From: Costus lasius
Lineage: Eukaryota > Streptophyta > Magnoliopsida > Zingiberales > Costaceae
Length of the DNA stretch: 64,000 nt
Reading direction: 5' to 3'
NCBI GenBank assembly: GCA_027563935.2
Contig: JANVAS020000203.1
Location: forward strand, 8,928,001-8,992,000
Under the pieces are notes generated by a model that worked only from the letters and a program-made list of their open reading frames with translations, was not told the DNA's origin and did no database searches. Within the stretch, counting starts at the first letter, position 1. Each line of letters starts with the position of its first letter. Shown one piece after another: positions 57,718 to 64,000 of the stretch. A program made the position numbers and the translations under genes.

Positions 57718-60700
57718 ATGGTGCGACCAAGAGCTAGCAGTAGCAACGGTGATCAACAGTCTGACCTGAGGCAGGCCATGGAGGCTATGACTGCTATGAT
57801 GCAACAACAGAACGCATTCATCCAGCAGCAAACTCAGATGATGCAGCAGCAGCAGGCGCAGCACATGGAGGTTCAGCAACAGTTATTGCAGCGGCTGTCG
57901 CAGACATAGTCTCAGTCACAGGCACAACCGGCTGGTTCTTCTCTGGGTGATGGCGCACATCAACGATATGCTCGGTTGGTTCGAGAGTTTCAGCACCTGA
58001 ACCCGACTGCATTTTATGGTAGTCCGGGGCCCAGAGCGGCTGAGGATTGGCTTTTGACACTGGAAAAGATTTTCCAGGTTTTGCGCTGTGATGATGCAGA
58101 CAAGCTATGTTTGTCTGTCTTCATGTTGCGTGGAGATGCCGAAGACTGGTGGAAGGGAGTCGTCAGACTGGCGGCAACTGAATCCGGAGTTGTTGATTGG
58201 CAGTACTTCATGATGAAGTTCAATGCTAAGTTTTTCCCCTCTAGCTTATCTGAGGAGCGCGAGGTGGAGTTTATTCATCTTGAGCAGGGTGAGGCCGTAT
58301 CTACAGATATAGCATATCCTGACTGTTTGATTAAGGTTGAAGGATATGATTTACCTATTGATTTGATTAGTCTTCCTATGGAAGACTATGACATCATTCT
58401 GGGCATGGATTGGCTGTCTGCCTATCATGCTACTTTAGATTGTTTTGAAAAGTTAATTACTCTGCATCTAAGTGATGGACAGCAACTGGTTATCCAAGGC
58501 CGGATTTCAGAACAGGAGCCTTTGGTGATATCTCATCTGCAGGCCAGGAAGCTTTTAGCCCAGGGCTGCAAGGGGTATCTGGCGCATGTCAAGGTGCAGA
58601 CTGAGCCTGATTTGGATCTAGCTAGAATTCCTGTGGTAAGAGAGTTTACTGACGTCTTCTCTGATGATTTATCTGGGTTACCACCCAGCAGAGAAGTTGA
58701 GTTTGGTATCGAGTTGTTGCCAGGCACGGCACCGATATCTAAAGCTCCTTACAGGATGGCAACTTCAGAACTGACAGAGCTGAAGAAGCAACTGGAAGAA
58801 CTATTAGAGAAGGGGTATATTCGACCCAGTGTTTCTCCATGGGGAGCACCTGTGTTATTTGTGAAGAAGAAGGATGGTACTTTGCGCATGTGCATCGATT
58901 ACCGTCAACTCAACCAAGTGACTGTTAGGAATAAGTACCCATTACCCCGTATTGATGATCTCTTTGATCAGTTGCAGGGTGCTACTGTATTCTCTAAAAT
59001 TGACCTGAGGTCTGGCTATCATCAGCTGAGAGTTCAGGAGGAGGATGTACCTAAAACTGCATTCAGGACCAAGTATGGGCACTATGAATTTCTTGTTATG
59101 CCCTTTGGACTGACAAATGCCCCGGCGGTGTTTATGGATCTGATGAACAGGGTATTTCATGGGCTCCTGGACAAATGTGTGGTCGTCTTCATTGATGATA
59201 TTCTGATCTACTCCAAGAATGCGCAAGATCACTCTCAGGATTTGCGCAAGGTGCTGGAGATTCTGAGGCTGAAGCAGCTGTATGCTAAGGCCAGCAAATG
59301 CGAGTTCTGGCTAAATCAGATTGGCTTTCTGGGGCACATTATTTCTGATCAGGGTGTGTCTGTGGATCCAGTGAAGGTGGAGGCCATTCTTCACTGGGGA
59401 AGACCAACTACAGCGACTGAGGTCAGAAGTTTTCTGGGCTTAGCTGGATATTACCGCCGCTTTGTGGAAGGTTTTTCCAAGCTGGCAGGTCCTCTGACTA
59501 AGTTAACTAAAAAGAATTTGAAGTTTTTGTGGTCTGATGATTGTGAGTCTAGTTTTCAGGAACTGAAAAAGAGACTGACCAGTGCTCCTATCCTCATCAT
59601 TCCCTGTGATGGAGAGAAGTTCATTGTTTACACTGATGCCTCTGGTAAGGGTCTGGGTGCTGTACTGATGCAGCAAGGAAAAGTAGTCGCTTATGCTTCA
59701 AGGCAACTCAAAGATTACGAAGTAAACTACCCCACTCATGATCTGGAGTTGGCAGCTGTAGTTTTTGCCTTGAAAATCTGGAGGCACTATCTGTTTGGAC
59801 AGACATTTGAATTGTTTACAGATCACCAGAGTTTGAAGTATATCTTCACTCAGAAAGAGCTGAATATGAGACAGAGGCGATGGCTTGAATTGATAAAGGA
59901 TTATGACTTCACCATCCAATATCAGTCTGGTAAAGCCAATGTGGTGGCTGATGCGCTTAGTCGGTATCCTGTGACTCAGATAGCTGCACTGCGAGTCCAG
60001 GAGTGGCGACTATTGCAGGAGTTCAATGACATGCATCTGAGTGTGACTCCGGGTGAGAGAGGCGGTCTTCTGGCTTCTCTCAGGGTTCAGTCAGACTTAC
60101 TGCAGAGACTGAGATCAGGGCAGCAGTCAGATCAGGATATTCTACGGTGGAAAGAGAGGTCTGAGCAAGGCTGGGATGAGAATTTCAGTATGTCGGATGA
60201 TGGTCTCCTCAGATTTCGTGGAAGGGTCTGTGTCCCTGAGGACCCTGAGTTGAGAAATGAAATTCTTAAGGAAAGTCATTGCACTAAGTATACCGTTCAT
60301 CCTGGTAGTAACAAGATGTATCAGGATCTGAAAAAGACTTTCTGGTGGCATGGTATGAAGAAGGATGTGCATTTGTTTGTGTCCAGATGTTTGACTTGCC
60401 AAACCGTGAAGGCTGAGCATCAGAGGCCGGGCGGTTTGATGCAGTCTCTCCCTATTCCTCAGTGGAAGTGGGAGCATATCAGTATGGACTTTGTGTGTGG
60501 GCTGCCCAATACCAGAAGGAGTCATGATGCCGTATGGGTGATTGTGGACAGACTCACGAAGTCAGCTCACTTCTTACCGATTAAAATGACTTACAGTTTG
60601 GATCGGTTAGCAAAACTGTACATCGATGAGATAGTCAGATTACATGGAGTTCCTTTGGACATTGTCTCTAATCGTGATCCTCGATTTCTGTCCAGGTTTT

Positions 60701-61542
60701 GGAAGAAATTACAGGAAGATTTGGGAACTAATCTGAGTTTTAGCACTGCATATCATCCTCAATCTGATGGTCAGACAGAGAGAACTATTCAGACACTTGA
60801 GGATCTTCTGAGATCTTATGTGATTGACTGGTCTGTTGAGTGGGATCTGGACTTATCACTGATAGAGTTCACCTACAACAATAGCTTTCACTCTAGCATA
60901 CAGATGGCTCCGTATGAGGCCCTATATGGGAGGAAATGTAGAACACCTATATGCTGGGAGGAAACTGGGGACAGAACAGTGCTAAGGTCTGATGCTGTGC
61001 AGGAAGCCACTGAGAAGATCAGAGAAATTCAGAAAAAGATGAAGATTGCTCAGGATAGACAGAAGAGTTATGCTGATGTGAGGCGGCGTCCTCTTGAGTT
61101 TTTGGTGGGAGAGCATGTTTTCCTAAAGGTCTCACCTATCAAAGGGGTGATGAGATTTGGGAAGAAGGGAAAATTGAGTCCCAGGTACATTGCTCCCTTT
61201 GATATCATTGAGAGGGTTGGACCTGTGGCATACCGACTTGCTTTGCCCCCATCACTGGAACACCTCCATAATGTGTTCCATGTTTCTGCACTCAGAAAAT
61301 ATTGTTCTGATCCTTCTCATGTTCTGGAGTTGGAACCTCTCCAGCTTGAAGAGAAAATGACTTTTGTGGTGAAACCTCTCAGAATTGAAGATAGAAAAGA
61401 GAAAGTGCTGAGGAATAAGGTTATTCCACTTGTGAAAGTCATCTGGGGAAATCAGTCTGTTGAAGAAGCCTCTTGGGAGGTTGAAGCAGAGATGAGAAAG
61501 GAGCATCCTCACCTGTTCAGTGACGGGCTTGGTCAGCTTTAG
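57718..61542 (+). pseudogene. gag-pol: Gyp-2 gag-pol polyprotein with nonsense codon, deletion and integrase change
   Basis: The frame from ATG 57718 (MVRPRAS) matches Gyp-1 but is broken. TAG at 57907-57909 replaces a Gln codon in the Gln-rich N-terminus. At about 58290 the sequence jumps from the middle of Gag to the protease C-terminal half: 729 bp (243 codons; Gyp-1 39546-40274) are missing, with GGG at both ends of the deleted segment. Both CCHC knuckles and the protease FDPGA site are lost, yet the frame is kept. RT (FIDD) and RNase H are intact. The integrase SDRD block reads SNRD (60670-60672), which replaces the second catalytic Asp. The long frame from 57976 begins at a TTG, not a true start. 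It is non-autonomous. Confidence 0.95.
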
Positions 61543-61558
61543 AGGACTAAAGCTCTAT

Positions 61559-61570
61559 AGGGGGGGAGGA
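61559..61570 (+). other. Gyp-2 polypurine tract
   Basis: AGGGGGGGAGGA directly before the 3' LTR start at 61571, as in Gyp-1. Confidence 0.88.
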
Positions 61571-64000
61571 TGTAACGCCCTTGATTTTCTGAATTATGAT
61601 TTAAGGTTAGAAATTCAGTTTCTGTATTTTTATCGGTTAAAATTTTGGGATTTTTGCCTAATTGTAGGACTTTTTCCTACAGGGCAAAAATAATTATTTT
61701 CGTTGGGGCTTCGAACCCTCAACCTTGACTATTTGCTCCTGGAATTCTTCCACCATGGTGGCGCATATTTCTGTGTTATTGGAGTGGCGCATGGTGGTTA
61801 AGCCCAGGTAAGCCCATTAAAGCCGATTTCCACTTAAGTTAATTGGGTTATTGGATCTTGGATCCGTTTGGGGTGGAAAAAAAATAAAAAAAAGGGGGAA
61901 AATTCGTGAGAGCTCCTCTCCCTCACGATTTTTGGTTTGTTTCTTGCCCTAGCCGCCTGTGTTGTCGCCCCTCACTGTGCTTGGCGCTCCTGCAAAATTT
62001 CTGACGCTGGTGGTGGCAGACTGGTGGTGGACAAACTTTCTGGAGACCCCTGATCCCCTGTTTTGGCGTTTTCTCTGTGGGCGATTTTTTCTGGTGAGTA
62101 ATTCGATCCTAAGGAGTCTAATCCGAATTAAAATTCGTTATTTGCCATGATTATTCGTATGGGGTTGAATTCAAATAATTATAGGGTTTTAAAATCCTGT
62201 TCTGCTGAAATCTGCATTCGTTAATCTGACCTTTGTGTACTATAACCCCAATATCTCATGGTTTATAGATCCAAATCGCACGAAATAAATTTTGTATGAA
62301 ACTAGATACATTAGGCTTTAATTTGAATCTGATATCGACCATATCCGAGCTGTATTCGTATTTCAATCTGTATTGCAAGCTAGCTGTACAAAATCAGTTT
62401 TCTGAAATTCTGGATTTCGACCTTTATGTGTTCGAACCATCATATCTCCCTAGGTATAGCTCGAAATCTTGTCAAATAAGTTTTATTAGACCGTAGGCTC
62501 GAAGAGCTTTATTTTGACTCCCATAACGCCTATTTTCGATTAGTTATTGGATCTGAAATAAATGTCTCAATTCTGATATATGAATCTGTTTTCTTGAAAT
62601 CTGAAATTCTGACCTTCCTATGTTCGAACCCTTATATCTTCCTGTCTAAAATTCGAAATCTTGTGAAACCAGTTTTATTGGAAACTAGATTCAGAGAGCT
62701 TCATTTTGAATACAATATTGACTAGCTTTGGTTCGAAATTGGATTAAAAATATATTTTGCAAACTGACAATATAAATCTGCTATGTTTTGGTTAGACGAA
62801 TATTCCTTTGTGAGAAAAATTTACATTGTATGGTTTAACCTCTTAAATTGTGGTCTGTAGTTCTTCTAAAATTTATTTGCTTGATGAGAAATTTTAGAGA
62901 AAACAAAATTGGGGATTTAACTAAGAACTTAGGAATTTTCGAAAATATAGTTGAGCCAATTTTGGGGCTTTTGTCAATTTTCTTCACGAGCGTGTAATTA
63001 AAATTATCTGTAGTGGGGGACTGAAATTATTTACATGAAATTTGTGCGTTCTGTTAAGGTTCTGAAAGTGGCGCCCCTTACAGTAATTTTATAGCTCACG
63101 GTTTTAGGAATTTTGAGGAGATTATTTCATGAATAATTTCTGTTCTGTATTTAAATGTTTGTTATATGAATAATTTCTGTTCTGTATTTAATTGTTTGTT
63201 ATGTGGATATTTCCTATTCTGTTTATATGTTGTGAAGTTTCTGAAAACCTTGAATGTGTTAAAACATTTGTGAGAACATAGAATGGTTTGACATGAATTA
63301 AGGTTAGTTGTAAGGAATTCACTCATATAATTTCTGTTCTGTGTTTAAGGACTGGATATTGGGGTGTGTCATTTTCTAGTTTGTTAGACTTTGGGCATAA
63401 TGTAAGAATTAAGTAGTGGTTGATCCTACTTCTCTGTTTCAGTATAATCTGTTCTGTAAAATTATGCCCTAGTGTAGCACTCTTCCGTGTCCTTACCCTC
63501 CTTCTGTGGCGCTGTAATGGTGCTGATAGTCTACTACGACCCTTGAGACACTATTTCTGTTCTGGGTTTTGGAGGCCAGAGTGCCACGTCCTAACAAGAC
63601 GGGGGCCACCCACTGATACCTCCTCTACCATTCAGTTCTGGGTTTTGGAGGCCAGAGTGCCACGTCCTAACAAGACGGGGGCCACCCACTGATACCTCCT
63701 CTACCATTCAGTTCTGGGTTTTGGAGGCCAGAGTGCCACGTCCTAACAAGACGGGGGCCACCCACTGATACCTCCTCTACCATTCAGTTCTGGGTTTTGG
63801 AGGCCAGAGTGCCACGTCCTAACAAGACGGGGGCCACCCACTGATACCTCCTCTACCATTCTGTTCTGGGTATTGGAGACCAGAGTGCCACGTCCTGACA
63901 AGACGGGGGCCACCCACTGATACCTCCTTTACCATTCTGTTTCTGATATGCATGCATTGTCTCGTCCTCGGCAGAGGTGGGGTCAGACCTTCTGTGGTCA
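61571..64000 (+). repeat. Gyp-2 3' LTR, first 2430 bp
   Basis: The constant offset of 7396 bp to the 5' LTR holds from 54175 through the 76-bp array, so there are no indels. Differences I could see are at about 54239/61635, 54653/62032, 54916/62313 and 55171/62568. Cut by the window end. Confidence 0.95.
63560..63939 (+). repeat. Five 76-bp tandem repeats in the Gyp-2 3' LTR
   Basis: The same five units, in the same order, as 56164-56543. Confidence 0.95.

Larger units (their letters stand above)
33277..64000 (+). mobile_element. Cop-A: Angela-like copia interrupted by two chromoviruses
   Basis: A plus-strand element with 5' LTR 33277-34942, primer site, leader (34943-35435 and 48762-50084), gag-pol frame (50085-53981), polypurine tract and the first 173 bp of the 3' LTR (54002-54174). 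Gyp-1 splits the leader and Gyp-2 splits the 3' LTR; the rest lies beyond the window. Joining the leader across Gyp-1 matches the uninterrupted Cop-B leader. It sits in the Gyp-E internal region; the left flank is TTCAC and the partner duplication is not in view. Two nonsense codons disable it. Confidence 0.93.
54175..64000 (+). mobile_element. Gyp-2: Tekay-like chromovirus, defective, right end outside window
   Basis: The same family as Gyp-1: 5' LTR 54175-57569 (3395 bp), primer site, broken gag-pol frame, polypurine tract and 3' LTR from 61571 to the window end. Over the 2430 bp of shared LTR only about 4 differences are visible, so it inserted recently. It interrupts the Cop-A 3' LTR; the left flank is TGCAG and the partner duplication lies outside. 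Compared with Gyp-1 it is about 3.5 kb shorter in total, because it lacks F and has a 729-bp deletion. Confidence 0.94.

Noticed and set aside
57976..61542. Taking this 1188-codon frame as a complete new gene
   Set aside because: It starts at a TTG that is simply the first usable codon after the nonsense codon. It is the remainder of the Gyp-2 gag-pol frame.
13667..64000. Gyp-E as a full mobile-element feature with both ends
   Set aside because: Only the 5' LTR, primer site and start of the internal region are in view. The left border is ambiguous (13667 or 13693), so only its parts are annotated.

Overview
This window looks like heterochromatic or intergenic DNA of a flowering plant, and I found no host gene in it. 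Almost every base belongs to an LTR retrotransposon or a fragment of one. The plant assignment rests on three things: the element types (Ty1/copia of the Angela/BARE-like type, Ty3/gypsy chromoviruses of Tekay-like and CRM-like type, and an Athila/Tat-like element with a tRNA-Asp-type primer site), initiator-Met-tRNA primer sites of the form TGGTATCAGAG, and 1.7-3.4 kb LTRs. The species cannot be named from the sequence. Lineage names are inferred from protein motifs and LTR form, without database comparison.

Layout. (1) 1-1534: partial Angela-like LTR, minus strand. (2) 1535-2856: old sequence ending in a decayed chromovirus pol end and LTR start ('Gyp-H'). (3) 2857-13666: an Angela-like LTR ('Cop-G') split by a complete copia element 'Cop-B' (2872-11934, minus, duplication TATGC). 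(4) From about 13667: an Athila/Tat-like element 'Gyp-E'. Its LTR is split by copia 'Cop-C' (14517-31951, minus, duplication TGGTG), which is itself split by the complete chromovirus 'Gyp-D' (21640-29925, plus, duplication GATGG). (5) 33277 to the window end: copia 'Cop-A' (plus) inside the internal region of Gyp-E. It is split twice by one Tekay-like chromovirus family: 'Gyp-1' (35436-48756, duplication ATGAG), whose 3' LTR carries a solo LTR 'F' (46141-47946, duplication TGGTA), and 'Gyp-2' (54175 to beyond the window).

Read as strata, H > G > E > A > Gyp-1 > F is a six-deep stack, and H > G > E > C > Gyp-D is five deep. LTR-pair differences counted by eye agree with the order wherever a pair is complete: Gyp-D none seen, Gyp-2 about 4 in 2.4 kb, Gyp-1 about 14 in 3.4 kb, Cop-C about 9 in 1.7 kb, Cop-B about 16 in 1.7 kb.

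Coding state. Gyp-D (1545 aa) and Gyp-1 (1516 aa) have uninterrupted gag-pol frames with the RT and integrase catalytic residues visible, and are candidates for autonomy. Gyp-2 is broken three ways: a nonsense codon, a 729-bp in-frame deletion across the zinc knuckles and protease, and an integrase Asp-to-Asn change. The three copia copies keep an unbroken frame of about 1290 codons with no frameshift, but carry nine private nonsense codons between them. The most interesting signals are the nested stack, the Gyp-D polyprotein tail encoded inside its LTR (with a matching decayed tail in Gyp-H), the very young but defective Gyp-2, the nonsense-only decay of the copia copies, a zinc-knuckle mini-gag in Gyp-E, and a tRNA-like box A/box B module in every copia leader.
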